Shown here: positions 1 to 8,087 of the stretch, piece by piece
How positions within the stretch are numbered: the first letter of the stretch is position 1
Layout: each line of letters opens with the position of its first letter
Source of the DNA: an uncultured Flavobacteriaceae bacterium
GTDB lineage: Bacteria > Bacteroidota > Bacteroidia > Flavobacteriales > Flavobacteriaceae
Assembly: GCA_913020475.1 (NCBI GenBank)
Contig: CAJVZM010000007.1
Location: 1-35,307 of the forward strand
Reading direction: 5' to 3'
DNA: 35,307 bases
Position numbers and translations under genes: made by a program
Notes under the pieces: model-generated
Database searches by the model: none
What the model was told of the DNA's origin: nothing
The model's input: the letters and a program-made list of their open reading frames with translations, nothing else

Positions 1-2
1 TC

Positions 3-821
3 ATGCAAAAACTACCTAAAATTGGATTACCCATTATTCTATTAGCCTTTGTGCTGATCATTTTTGTCTCTAAATCTTCCATTAATATTGGATATGGAGA
101 AGCAGGTGTATTATTTAGAACCTTTGGAGGAGGAGTGGTTACTGACGAGGCTCCACTCTCGGAAGGGTTTCATATTATTGCACCTTGGAACAAGGTTTAT
201 ATTTATAATGTAAAGCAGCAAGAGTTCTTCGAGGGAAATATGCAAGTATTATCTTCCAATGGTTTGGAAATATCTCTCGACGTATCCGTATTGTATCAAC
301 CTGTATATAATGAGCTTGGCTTATTGCATAAAACGAAAGGAGAGAATTATGTCAACATTGTTTTGATACCTCAGATTCGAGCAGTAGCCAGGAGTGTTGT
401 CGGACGTTACACTCCCGAGCAGTTGTATTCAACTAAACGAGACGCGATTCAGAACGAAATATACGAGGAAACTCAAAAGGTTGTTGAAAACCAACACATT
501 CAGGTTAATGCTGTATTGGTTAGAGATGTTTCTCTTCCACTCGCTATAAAAGAGGGAATTGAGAGAAAACTAATTCAAGAACAGGAATCACTTGAATATG
601 AATTCCGTCTAGAAAAAGCTAAACAAGAGGCTGAAAAACAAAGAATAGACGCTGAAGGTAAGGCAGCTGCTAACAGGATTCTTAGCGCCTCCATTACCAA
701 AATGATTCTCAAAGAAAAAGGAATAGAGGCCACCAAAGCACTTTCTACTTCACCAAATGCTAAAGTCATTGTTATCGGTAGTGGAGAAGATGGTATGCCT
801 ATTATATTAGGAGGTCAATAA
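3..821 (+). CDS. SPFH/prohibitin-family membrane protein
   Basis: A 272-residue protein with one N-terminal hydrophobic segment (about residues 8-24). An SPFH/band-7 domain follows (about 28-195), with the typical start IGYGEAGVLFRTFGG and the later GRYTPEQLYSTKR segment. A charged, Glu/Lys/Ala-rich coiled coil runs from about 195 to 235, and the tail ends IILGGQ. Bacterial prohibitin/stomatin homologues of this length form large membrane-anchored rings linked to membrane quality control or microdomain organisation; which role applies here cannot be read from sequence. The ATG lies two bases inside the window, so a slightly earlier start cannot be excluded, but the protein looks complete. It is followed by the his promoter and leader, and the unrelated function suggests it is not part of that operon. 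Confidence 0.88.
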   Translation: MQKLPKIGLPIILLAFVLIIFVSKSSINIGYGEAGVLFRTFGGGVVTDEAPLSEGFHIIAPWNKVYIYNVKQQEFFEGNMQVLSSNGLEISLDVSVLYQPVYNELGLLHKTKGENYVNIVLIPQIRAVARSVVGRYTPEQLYSTKRDAIQNEIYEETQKVVENQHIQVNAVLVRDVSLPLAIKEGIERKLIQEQESLEYEFRLEKAKQEAEKQRIDAEGKAAANRILSASITKMILKEKGIEATKALSTSPNAKVIVIGSGEDGMPIILGGQ

Positions 822-828
822 AAATTGA

Positions 829-861
829 TTTGAAATCTCATTGAAAAAAGTATTATATTTG
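829..861 (+). promoter_or_regulatory. Bacteroidota-type promoter of the his operon
   Basis: TTTG at 829-832 (-33 element) and TATATTTG at 854-861 (exact match to the -7 consensus TAnnTTTG) are separated by 21 bases, within the spacing known for Bacteroidota primary sigma promoters. Transcription would begin roughly 4-7 bases after 861, at or next to the GTG of the leader ORF at 866. The match is seen directly; the start site is inferred. Confidence 0.7.
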
Positions 862-865
862 CTGT

Positions 866-919
866 GTGAAAACATTAAATCATCATATACATATTCTATT
901 AACCGATCAAATGAGGTAA
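866..919 (+). CDS. hisL: Histidine-rich leader peptide of the his operon
   Basis: A 17-codon ORF beginning with GTG and ending with TAA reads VKTLNHHIHILLTDQMR. It has three His codons within four positions (881-886 and 890-892) directly upstream of hisG. No ATG lies in frame before the His codons, and the frame is open back to a TGA at 842-844. The His run, its position and the hairpins that follow are the hallmarks of a his attenuation leader. Because the promoter -7 box ends at 861, the mRNA may begin at or very near the GTG, which would make the leader peptide leaderless or nearly so. GTG as start is the weakest part of the call. Confidence 0.72.
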   Translation: MKTLNHHIHILLTDQMR

Positions 920-972
920 AGGATGTGTATTGACTATACTGAAAACCCGTTTGATTTCAAACGGGTTTTTTT
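907..972 (+). promoter_or_regulatory. his attenuator: competing antiterminator and terminator
   Basis: The segment at 907-916 (TCAAATGAGG) imitates the terminator 3' arm. It can pair with 946-954 (CCCGTTTGA): seven contiguous pairs including one T-G, then a mismatch. That pairing uses the 5' arm of the terminator, so the two structures exclude each other. A ribosome stalled on the His codons at 881-892 leaves 907-916 free, so the antiterminator forms and the operon is read. A ribosome that reaches the stop codon at 917-919 covers 907-916, so the terminator forms. The pairing is seen in the sequence; the mechanism is inferred from known his attenuators. Confidence 0.72.
942..972 (+). terminator. 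Intrinsic terminator of the his attenuator
   Basis: The arms AAAACCCGTTTG (942-953) and CAAACGGGTTTT (958-969) form a perfect 12-bp stem around the tetraloop ATTT. The T run at 966-972 overlaps the end of the 3' arm. It lies 17 bases before the hisG start codon, where a terminator makes sense only as a conditional attenuator. Confidence 0.88.
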
Positions 973-988
973 ATAAAATATATTTACA

Positions 989-1840
989 ATGATAAAAATT
1001 GCGATTCAAAAATCAGGGAGACTCAATGATGAATCTCTGGGAATACTCAAAAAGTGCGGCATTTCAATTGACAATGGTAAAGACCAACTCAAAGCTTCTG
1101 CCAGAAATTTTCCCATGGAGGTGCTTTATCTTAGAAATGGTGACATACCACAATACCTGAGAGATGGGGTAGTAGACTTGGCAATCATTGGTGAAAACCT
1201 TATTCATGAAAAAGGAAAGGACTTGAGCATCATTGAGAATTTAGGTTTTTCCAAGTGTCGTGTCTCAATAGCTGTACCTAAAGAAATTGACTTCAACAAT
1301 ATTAAACAACTCAATGGTAAGCGCATCGCCACTTCCTATCCCAATACCGTCCAACAATTTCTGGATGAAAACGGAATTTCTGCCGATCTACACATCATTA
1401 ATGGGTCTGTAGAAATAGCTCCCAATATTGGACTGGCAGATGCCATCTGCGATATCGTTTCCAGTGGCAGTACTTTGTTTAAAAATAACCTTAAAGAAGT
1501 TGCTAAAATAATGGAGTCTCAAGCAGTATTGGTTCAATCTCCAAATTTGTCTTCAGAAAAATCTGAGATAATTGACAAATTACGTTTCCGGTTAGGAACT
1601 GTTTTACGGGCTAAAAAATCAAAATACATATTGTTGAATGCCCCCAATGATAAAATAGAAACTATCAGTGAAATTCTTCCTGTTCTAAAAAGTCCAACCG
1701 TATTACCTCTAGCTCAGAAAGGATGGTCTTCTTTGCACTCTGTGATTGACGAATCCTCTTTTTGGGAAGTCATTGACGAGTTGAAAGCCGCGGGGGCAGA
1801 AGACATCTTGGTTTGTCCAATCGAAAAAATGGTTTTGTGA
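989..1840 (+). CDS. hisG: ATP phosphoribosyltransferase, long form
   Basis: Catalyses the first step of histidine synthesis, joining ATP and PRPP to give phosphoribosyl-ATP. At 283 residues it is the long, homohexameric form, which carries a C-terminal ACT-like regulatory domain (about 215-283) and needs no HisZ. The N-terminus IKIAIQKSGRLNDESLGILKKC and the PRPP-binding segment GLADAICDIVSSGSTLF are typical. It is the first structural gene of the operon, starting 17 bases after the attenuator terminator. Its TGA overlaps the hisD ATG by one base (TGATG), which suggests translational coupling. Feedback inhibition by histidine through the C-terminal domain is expected for the family. Confidence 0.97.
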   Translation: MIKIAIQKSGRLNDESLGILKKCGISIDNGKDQLKASARNFPMEVLYLRNGDIPQYLRDGVVDLAIIGENLIHEKGKDLSIIENLGFSKCRVSIAVPKEIDFNNIKQLNGKRIATSYPNTVQQFLDENGISADLHIINGSVEIAPNIGLADAICDIVSSGSTLFKNNLKEVAKIMESQAVLVQSPNLSSEKSEIIDKLRFRLGTVLRAKKSKYILLNAPNDKIETISEILPVLKSPTVLPLAQKGWSSLHSVIDESSFWEVIDELKAAGAEDILVCPIEKMVL

Positions 1841-3129
1841 TGCAGCGTTTTATGAATCCCACCCCTGATCAATGGAAGGATTTAACCCAAAGGGGTTCTG
1901 CCTCCTATGCTTCCCTAGAGCCTTTGGCCAAAGAGGTCTTTGACGATGTTGCCAAAAACGGAGATCAAGCATTAATGAATTATACCGAAAAATTTGACAA
2001 AGTTAAATTGGAAGATTTTTCTGTCAGTGCCGAGGAAATTGAGGTAGCTAGGTCCCTTGTGCCAGAAGAATTAAAGTTGGCCATCCAAAAAGCAAAAGAA
2101 AACATCTATCGTTTTCACATAGCTCAAAAGACCAAAGAAGTCAAAGTTGAGACCCAGATTGGTGTCAATTGTTGGCAAAAAAAATTACCTATCGAAAAGG
2201 TTGGCTTATACATTCCTGGAGGATCTGCACCCTTGTTTTCCACCATTTTGATGTTGGCCATTCCCGCTCAAGTCGCTGGATGTAGCGAAGTTGTATTATG
2301 CTCACCACCAAATGCTTACGGGAAAATACCTGATGTAATACTTTATACTGCAAATCTTTGTGGTGTCGATAAGATATTTAAGGTGGGAGGAATGCAAGCT
2401 ATCGCTGGTATGACCTTGGGAACAGTAACCCTACCCAAAGTGGATAAACTTTTTGGGCCTGGAAATCAATATGTAACTGTAGCCAAGCAGTTGGCCACCC
2501 AATACCAAGTGTCTATTGACATGCCCGCAGGGCCCAGTGAGTTGATGGTTGTCGCTGATGCTTCTGCCGATGAGGCATTTGTCGCCTCGGATCTATTATC
2601 TCAAGCCGAGCATGGTCCTGACAGTCAAGTGCTGTTGGTTACTACAGACATTAAAATCATTGACCAAGTCGATGCGGAAGTCGAAAAGCAAATTACTACA
2701 TTAGAACGTCAAGATACCGCCCGAAAAGCGCTGGACAACTCAAAAATCATCTATTTCGATTCGGAAACAGAGGCTTTGGCATTTACCAATTTTTATGGAG
2801 CGGAACACCTGATAGTATGCCTTGAAAACGAGAACGATTTTGTAAATCAAATCAAACACGCTGGTTCTGTGTTTATTGGCAACTACACCCCCGAAAGTGC
2901 AGGTGATTATGCTTCCGGCACCAATCACACTTTACCCACAAACGGCTATGTGAGGCAATACAGTGGGGTGAATTTGGATAGTTTTTTAAAAGCCATTACC
3001 TATCAGAAAATAACCGCTCAAGGGTTACTAGATTTGGGGCCCGTGATTGAAGAAATGGCTAGTGCAGAAGGCTTACAAGCCCACAAGAATGCTGTTTCAA
3101 TACGGTTAAAAAAGCTTAGTAATGAGTGA
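1840..3129 (+). CDS. hisD: Histidinol dehydrogenase
   Basis: Oxidises L-histidinol to L-histidine in two NAD-dependent steps, the last reactions of the pathway. The ATG at 1840 overlaps the hisG stop and gives 429 residues, the usual family length; upstream non-ATG starts in this frame would run into hisG. Diagnostic segments are KVGLYIPGGSAPLFSTILM, FGPGNQYVTVAKQLA, the zinc/active-site region SQAEHGPDSQ, and GTNHTLPTNGYVRQYSGV. The 3' end overlaps the hisC start by eight bases. Confidence 0.97.
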   Translation: MQRFMNPTPDQWKDLTQRGSASYASLEPLAKEVFDDVAKNGDQALMNYTEKFDKVKLEDFSVSAEEIEVARSLVPEELKLAIQKAKENIYRFHIAQKTKEVKVETQIGVNCWQKKLPIEKVGLYIPGGSAPLFSTILMLAIPAQVAGCSEVVLCSPPNAYGKIPDVILYTANLCGVDKIFKVGGMQAIAGMTLGTVTLPKVDKLFGPGNQYVTVAKQLATQYQVSIDMPAGPSELMVVADASADEAFVASDLLSQAEHGPDSQVLLVTTDIKIIDQVDAEVEKQITTLERQDTARKALDNSKIIYFDSETEALAFTNFYGAEHLIVCLENENDFVNQIKHAGSVFIGNYTPESAGDYASGTNHTLPTNGYVRQYSGVNLDSFLKAITYQKITAQGLLDLGPVIEEMASAEGLQAHKNAVSIRLKKLSNE

Positions 3130-4171
3130 TTCTGAAATAGTACAATTAGTTAGACCTTTGGTCATTGAGATGGCTCCCTATCGTTCGGCTAGGGATGAAT
3201 TTGAGGATTTTGATGCTCAGAAAATTTTTTTGGATGCCAATGAAAACCCCTATAACACTAATGTTAATCGTTATCCCGATCCGTTACAGCGTCGTTTAAA
3301 ACGAGTTTTGGCAAAGGTAAAAGGGGTATCCGCTGATCAAATATTGCTGGGAAATGGTAGTGACGAAGTATTGGATCTGATCTTTCGCACCTTTTGTGAG
3401 CCTGGTCAGGACGAAGTGATTTTATTGCCACCTACGTATGGAATGTATGGGGTATTGGCTCAACTGAATAACGTCAAAGCGGTTGATGTTCCGCTCGATG
3501 ACAATTTTCAATTGGATATAGCGTCCATTATGTCGTCGGTGAACGAAAATACCAAAGTTATTTTTGTGTGCAGTCCCAACAATCCTAGTGGAAACGCCAT
3601 TCCCTTTGAACAGATTGAAATACTGTTAAAGCGTTTTAAAGGTTTGGTAGTAGTGGATGAGGCTTATATAGATTTTTCTGAACAAATAAGCGCATTGAGC
3701 TTATTGGAAACCTATCCTAAACTGATCATTTGTCAAACCCTCTCCAAAGCCTATGGACTGGCAGGGATACGTTTGGGCATTGGCTTTGCAAACCCTGAAA
3801 TTATTGATTTTTTTAATAAAATCAAAGCCCCTTACAATGTCAATGTATTGACCCAAAAAACAGCTTTGGTATCCCTGAATGCTCCGACTGTTGTGAAACG
3901 ACAGGTTAAAACTTTGATTGAAGAACGTCAAAAAATGGAAAGAGAATTGCCCGCTTTTGGCTTTGTCAATAAAATCTATCCCAGTGATGCCAACTTTATA
4001 TTGATTCAAGTGGACGATGCCCAAAAGCGTTACGACCAGTTTCTGGAACAAGGCATAGTGGTTCGTAATCGTTCCTCTCTTTTGGGTTGTGAAAATACAC
4101 TCCGCATTACGATAGGGACAACCGAGGAAAATATTACATTTATTAACGTTTGTAAATCCATAGATCAATGA
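3122..4171 (+). CDS. hisC: Histidinol-phosphate aminotransferase
   Basis: A PLP enzyme of aminotransferase class I/II (349 residues) that transfers an amino group from glutamate to imidazole-acetol phosphate. The PLP lysine is Lys209 in [14 protein letters not shown]. Other family segments are DANENPYN near the N-terminus, [22 protein letters not shown] and [10 protein letters not shown]. It overlaps hisD by eight bases and hisB by four (ATGA), consistent with one coupled transcript. Confidence 0.96.
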   Translation: MSDSEIVQLVRPLVIEMAPYRSARDEFEDFDAQKIFLDANENPYNTNVNRYPDPLQRRLKRVLAKVKGVSADQILLGNGSDEVLDLIFRTFCEPGQDEVILLPPTYGMYGVLAQLNNVKAVDVPLDDNFQLDIASIMSSVNENTKVIFVCSPNNPSGNAIPFEQIEILLKRFKGLVVVDEAYIDFSEQISALSLLETYPKLIICQTLSKAYGLAGIRLGIGFANPEIIDFFNKIKAPYNVNVLTQKTALVSLNAPTVVKRQVKTLIEERQKMERELPAFGFVNKIYPSDANFILIQVDDAQKRYDQFLEQGIVVRNRSSLLGCENTLRITIGTTEENITFINVCKSIDQ

Positions 4172-5298
4172 AAAAAGTTTTGTTCATCGACCGAGACGGT
4201 ACACTTACTTTAGAACCGGGAGATTATCAAGTTGACACCTTTGAGAAACTGATTTTTTATCCTCAAGTTTTTTGGTATTTGTCAAGTATAGTTAAAGAAT
4301 TGGACTATGAATTGGTGATGGTTACCAATCAAGATGGTTTGGGAACCGATAGTTTTCCTGAGGAAGAATTCTGGCCCTATCAGAATCATTTGGTAAAGTC
4401 CTTTGAAAATGAAGGAGTGATTTTTTCCGAAATACTCATTGATCGTACTTTTCCAGAAGACAAAGCCGATACACGCAAACCGGGAACTGGAATGCTGACA
4501 GCATATATAAATAATCCAGAGTATGATTTATCAAATTCCTATGTTATCGGGGATCGATTGACAGATATGCAATTGGCGAAGAATTTAGGTTCCAAGGGGA
4601 TTTTCATTGATAATAATGCTGATTTGGGAGCGGATGAAGTAACTGATACGGCCTTGGAGGAAACTATTGTACTAACCACTAACCGCTGGGAGAACATCTA
4701 CCGTATGCTTTTGTTAAAGGAGCGCGCAGTGCGATTGGAACGAAATACCAAGGAAACAAAAATATCAATTGATTTAAACTTGGATGGATGTGGAAAAAGT
4801 CAGATCGACACTGGAATTGCTTTCTTTGATCATATGCTAGATCAATTGGCCCGTCATGGGGGAGTTGATTTGAACATAAAAACCATAGGTGATCTAGAAG
4901 TCGACAAACACCACACCATAGAAGATACCGCTATTGCTTTGGGAGAAATTTTCGCTAAGGCATTGGGCGACAAAAAAGGGATAGAACGCTACGGATTTAC
5001 ACTGCCCATGGACGATGCATTGGCACAAGTGGCGCTTGATTTTGGTGGCAGAAGTTGGTTGATTTGGGAAACAGAATTCAAAAGAGAAATGATAGGCCAA
5101 ATGCCAACGGAAATGTTCTACCACTTTTTTAAATCCTTTGCAGATGGAGCCAAGGCAAACCTTAACATAAAAGCAGAGGGAAACAATGAGCACCATAAAA
5201 TTGAATCTATTTTTAAAGCTTTTGCTAAAGCGATTAAAATGGCAATAAAGAGAGATGCTGAAAATATGATTTTACCTTCCACCAAAGGAACCTTGTAG
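4168..5298 (+). CDS. hisB: Bifunctional histidinol-phosphatase / imidazoleglycerol-phosphate dehydratase
   Basis: A fusion of a HAD-type histidinol-phosphate phosphatase (about 1-165) and imidazoleglycerol-phosphate dehydratase (about 175-376). The HAD motif DRDGT gives nucleophile Asp8 and acid/base Asp10, and [12 protein letters not shown] is the HAD motif III/IV region. The dehydratase half has the manganese-binding signatures [10 protein letters not shown] and EHHKIES. The phosphatase half lacks the Cys/His zinc loop of Escherichia coli HisB: the equivalent stretch here is [18 protein letters not shown], with no cysteine. Stop and hisH start are separated by one base. Confidence 0.95.
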   Translation: MKKVLFIDRDGTLTLEPGDYQVDTFEKLIFYPQVFWYLSSIVKELDYELVMVTNQDGLGTDSFPEEEFWPYQNHLVKSFENEGVIFSEILIDRTFPEDKADTRKPGTGMLTAYINNPEYDLSNSYVIGDRLTDMQLAKNLGSKGIFIDNNADLGADEVTDTALEETIVLTTNRWENIYRMLLLKERAVRLERNTKETKISIDLNLDGCGKSQIDTGIAFFDHMLDQLARHGGVDLNIKTIGDLEVDKHHTIEDTAIALGEIFAKALGDKKGIERYGFTLPMDDALAQVALDFGGRSWLIWETEFKREMIGQMPTEMFYHFFKSFADGAKANLNIKAEGNNEHHKIESIFKAFAKAIKMAIKRDAENMILPSTKGTL

Positions 5299-5299
5299 G

Positions 5300-5881
5300 A
5301 TGAAAATCGTCATTGTAGATTATGATGCAGGAAATGTAAAAAGTTTACAGTTTGCATTAGAACGCTTAGGTGTAAAGGCACAAATCACTGCCGAACTAGA
5401 AGAGATTTCTAATGCTGATAAAGTAATTTTCCCTGGTCAAGGGGAGGCTGCGAGTGCTATGAATAAACTCAGGTCAAATGGATTGGATTTGTTGATTCCA
5501 AAATTGAAGCAACCGGTTTTGGGGATCTGTTTGGGCATGCAGTTATTTTGTAAAAAAACCGAAGAAGGAGATACCAAATGTTTGGGTATCCTCCCTGTTG
5601 AAGTAGTCCGTTTTCCAAATACCGTGAAAGTCCCTCAAATGGGATGGAATTTGGTCAATCATAATGAGAACGGATTGTTTAAAGGAATCGAGCAAGATTG
5701 TTATATGTATTTAGTTCATAGTTATTTTGTTCCAATAACCACGAGCACTTCAGCGAGGAGCGTTTATGCTGGAATTTACAGTGTAGCAGTAGAAAAAGAT
5801 AATTTTTATGGAGTACAATTTCATCCCGAAAAGAGCAGTAATGATGGTTTGTGCTTGTTGGAAAATTTTTTAAATATTTGA
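5300..5881 (+). CDS. hisH: Imidazole glycerol phosphate synthase, glutamine amidotransferase subunit
   Basis: A class I glutaminase (193 residues) that supplies ammonia to HisF. The nucleophile is Cys77 in [10 protein letters not shown], and the His-Glu pair is His175/Glu177 in GVQFHPEKS, so the triad is intact. [12 protein letters not shown] at the N-terminus is the usual HisH opening. It sits between hisB and hisA with one-base gaps and works as a heterodimer with HisF encoded two genes downstream. Confidence 0.97.
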   Translation: MKIVIVDYDAGNVKSLQFALERLGVKAQITAELEEISNADKVIFPGQGEAASAMNKLRSNGLDLLIPKLKQPVLGICLGMQLFCKKTEEGDTKCLGILPVEVVRFPNTVKVPQMGWNLVNHNENGLFKGIEQDCYMYLVHSYFVPITTSTSARSVYAGIYSVAVEKDNFYGVQFHPEKSSNDGLCLLENFLNI

Positions 5882-5882
5882 T

Positions 5883-6611
5883 ATGAGAATCATCCCTGCC
5901 ATAGATATCATTGATGGGAAATGCGTTCGATTGACCAAAGGAGACTACGCCACCAAAAAAACTTACAACGAAGATCCTTTAGAGGTTGCAAAGGCTTTTG
6001 AAGACAGTGGGGTTTCTTTCCTTCATGTTGTCGATTTGGACGGTGCCAAAGCCAAAAGTATTGTCAATCACAAAGTGCTTGAAAACTTAGCTACCCATAC
6101 AGATTTAAAGATTGACTTTGGAGGAGGATTGAAATCCGATGCAGATATAGAGATTGCATTTGAATGTGGTGCTCATCAGGTTACTGGTGGGAGCATCGCC
6201 GTTAAACAGGTGGATATCTTTCAGAAATGGATAAAACAGTATGGAAGTGACAGAATCATTTTGGGGGCCGATGTGAAAGAAGACCGTATAGCGGTAGGGG
6301 GGTGGGCTGAAACCTCCGAAGAACAAATTATACCCTTTATTAAAAGGTACCAGGAGGAAGGAATTCAATACGTTATATGTACAGATATTAGTAGGGATGG
6401 AATGTTAGAAGGTCCAGCTTTTTCTCTCTATCAGTCCTTATTGTCCGAATGTCCGACCATCAAATTGATTGCCTCAGGTGGAGTTTCAGATATTCAGGAA
6501 TTACCTCTATTGGCCGAGTTGGGCTGTGAAGGTGTGATTATCGGTAAAGCGATTTATGAAAAAAAAATCAGCCTGAAAAGTTTAGAAAAGTTGATTGTAA
6601 ATAAGCCCTGA
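5883..6611 (+). CDS. hisA: ProFAR isomerase (HisA)
   Basis: A TIM-barrel isomerase of 242 residues that opens the ribose of ProFAR to give PRFAR. The catalytic Asp8 is in [16 protein letters not shown]; the phosphate-binding loops are DFGGGLKS and [11 protein letters not shown]; the second catalytic region is [13 protein letters not shown]. It is distinguished from the paralogue HisF, which follows three bases downstream, by its N-terminus and by [13 protein letters not shown]. Confidence 0.96.
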   Translation: MRIIPAIDIIDGKCVRLTKGDYATKKTYNEDPLEVAKAFEDSGVSFLHVVDLDGAKAKSIVNHKVLENLATHTDLKIDFGGGLKSDADIEIAFECGAHQVTGGSIAVKQVDIFQKWIKQYGSDRIILGADVKEDRIAVGGWAETSEEQIIPFIKRYQEEGIQYVICTDISRDGMLEGPAFSLYQSLLSECPTIKLIASGGVSDIQELPLLAELGCEGVIIGKAIYEKKISLKSLEKLIVNKP

Positions 6612-6614
6612 ATT

Positions 6615-7376
6615 ATGTTAGCAAAGAGAATTATCCCTTGTTTAGATATCAAAGGCGGACGAACCGTTAAGGGGGTCAATTTTGTTGACCTGAGAGACGC
6701 TGGTGACCCTGTCGAATTGGCCACCCGATATACAGAGGAGGGAGCCGATGAGTTAGTATTTTTAGATATATCGGCAACGGAACAAAAAAGAAAAACTTTA
6801 GCGGACTTAGTATTGAGGGTAGCCGCTGCATTGGACATTCCTTTTACGGTAGGAGGCGGAATCAGCAGCGTAGAGGATGCCAAAATATTGTTACAAAATG
6901 GCGCAGACAAGGTTTCGGTCAATTCTGCAGCTGTAAGAAGACCAGATTTGATCAATGAATTGGCTGATGCATTTGGTCGTCAGTGTGTCGTTGTTGCTAT
7001 TGATGCCAAAAAGATAGAAGACCGTTGGCTTGTTCATTTGGTAGGAGGGAAGGTGCCAACTACTAATGAGCTATATGTGTGGGCCAGAGAAGCCGAAATA
7101 CGAGGAGCTGGAGAAATCCTCTTTACCTCTATGGATCACGATGGAACAAAAAATGGATTTGCCAATGAAGCTCTTTTAGAATTGACACAAACCGTCAACA
7201 TTCCTATCATAGCTTCGGGAGGAGCTGGAAATACCTCACATTTTGTTGATGTTTTTAAAGTGGGAAAAGCCGATGCTGCTTTGGCAGCCAGTGTTTTTCA
7301 CTTTGGGGAAATCCCTATTCCTGCACTCAAACAGACTTTAAAAAATGAAAATATCGCAACAAGAATCATTAAATGA
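6615..7376 (+). CDS. hisF: Imidazole glycerol phosphate synthase, cyclase subunit
   Basis: A TIM-barrel cyclase of 253 residues that turns PRFAR plus ammonia into imidazole-glycerol phosphate and AICAR. The catalytic aspartates are Asp11 ([15 protein letters not shown]) and the Asp of VVVAIDAKK. The phosphate sites are [11 protein letters not shown] and [11 protein letters not shown], and [14 protein letters not shown] is the usual late loop. It follows hisA directly and partners HisH. A 64-base gap follows before hisIE. Confidence 0.97.
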   Translation: MLAKRIIPCLDIKGGRTVKGVNFVDLRDAGDPVELATRYTEEGADELVFLDISATEQKRKTLADLVLRVAAALDIPFTVGGGISSVEDAKILLQNGADKVSVNSAAVRRPDLINELADAFGRQCVVVAIDAKKIEDRWLVHLVGGKVPTTNELYVWAREAEIRGAGEILFTSMDHDGTKNGFANEALLELTQTVNIPIIASGGAGNTSHFVDVFKVGKADAALAASVFHFGEIPIPALKQTLKNENIATRIIK

Positions 7377-7440
7377 AACCGATATGATTATTTTTATGAT
7401 TAGAGGTTAGATATAATTCTGAAAAAATATAAATCAAAAC

Positions 7441-8040
7441 ATGAAAAAAGCTGACTTTAATAAAGATTCCAATGGCTTATTACCCGCCATTATTCAAGAT
7501 GTTCAAACCCACAAAGTATTAATGCTTGGTTATATGAATGAAGAGGCCTTAAAGATTACTCAATCCACGGGTAAAGTCACTTTCTACAGTAGGAGTAAGC
7601 AACGCCTTTGGACTAAAGGAGAGGAAAGTGGAAATTTTCTAAATTTTAATTCGTTTAAAGTAGATTGTGATCTTGATGCTTTATTGGTTTTTGCTGATCC
7701 AACAGGCCCGACTTGTCATACGGGAGCTGACACTTGTTGGGAAGAAGAAAACGCCTCAGAATTTTCTTTCATTGGTGAATTGGAAAATGTGATTGAAAAA
7801 AGGAAGTCTGATCCCCAGAAAGATAGCTATATAAGTAGTTTGTTTGATATGGGTTTGGATAAGATTGCTCAGAAAGTAGGTGAGGAGGCTGTAGAGACAG
7901 TCATAGAGGCGGTTGCAGAACGAGAAGATTTATTCATGGAGGAGGCTGCAGATTTGTTTTTTCACTACTTGATATTACTTAAATCCAAGGGCAAAAGCTT
8001 AAAAGACATTGGAGCTGTATTAAATAAGCGAAAGGGCTAG
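7441..8040 (+). CDS. hisIE: Bifunctional phosphoribosyl-AMP cyclohydrolase / phosphoribosyl-ATP pyrophosphatase
   Basis: A 199-residue fusion performing the second and third pathway steps. The HisI half (about 1-108) has the zinc cysteines Cys76 (VDCDLDA), Cys92 and Cys99 (GPTCHTGADTCW) and the substrate loop FYSRSKQRLWTKGEESGN. The HisE half (about 112-199) has the MazG-like metal site EEAVETVIEA. It is the last his gene and completes the pathway. The 64-base gap before it is the largest in the operon, but I see no clear promoter or terminator there. Confidence 0.95.
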   Translation: MKKADFNKDSNGLLPAIIQDVQTHKVLMLGYMNEEALKITQSTGKVTFYSRSKQRLWTKGEESGNFLNFNSFKVDCDLDALLVFADPTGPTCHTGADTCWEEENASEFSFIGELENVIEKRKSDPQKDSYISSLFDMGLDKIAQKVGEEAVETVIEAVAEREDLFMEEAADLFFHYLILLKSKGKSLKDIGAVLNKRKG

Positions 8041-8045
8041 ACCAA

Positions 8046-8053
8046 TATATTTG
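8046..8053 (+). promoter_or_regulatory. Putative -7 promoter element for the DUF885 gene
   Basis: TATATTTG matches TAnnTTTG exactly, 34 bases before the ATG at 8088 and just after the hisIE stop. No good TTTG is found at the expected upstream distance, so the call rests on the -7 box and the gene boundary. Confidence 0.5.
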
Positions 8054-8087
8054 TAATTTTCATTGAAATAAAACCGTCTTACTTATC

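Noticed and set aside
1813-1839. Earlier TTG start for hisD, overlapping hisG by 28 bases
   Set aside because: The ATG at 1840 gives the normal HisD length and a one-base overlap with hisG, matching the packing of the rest of the operon.
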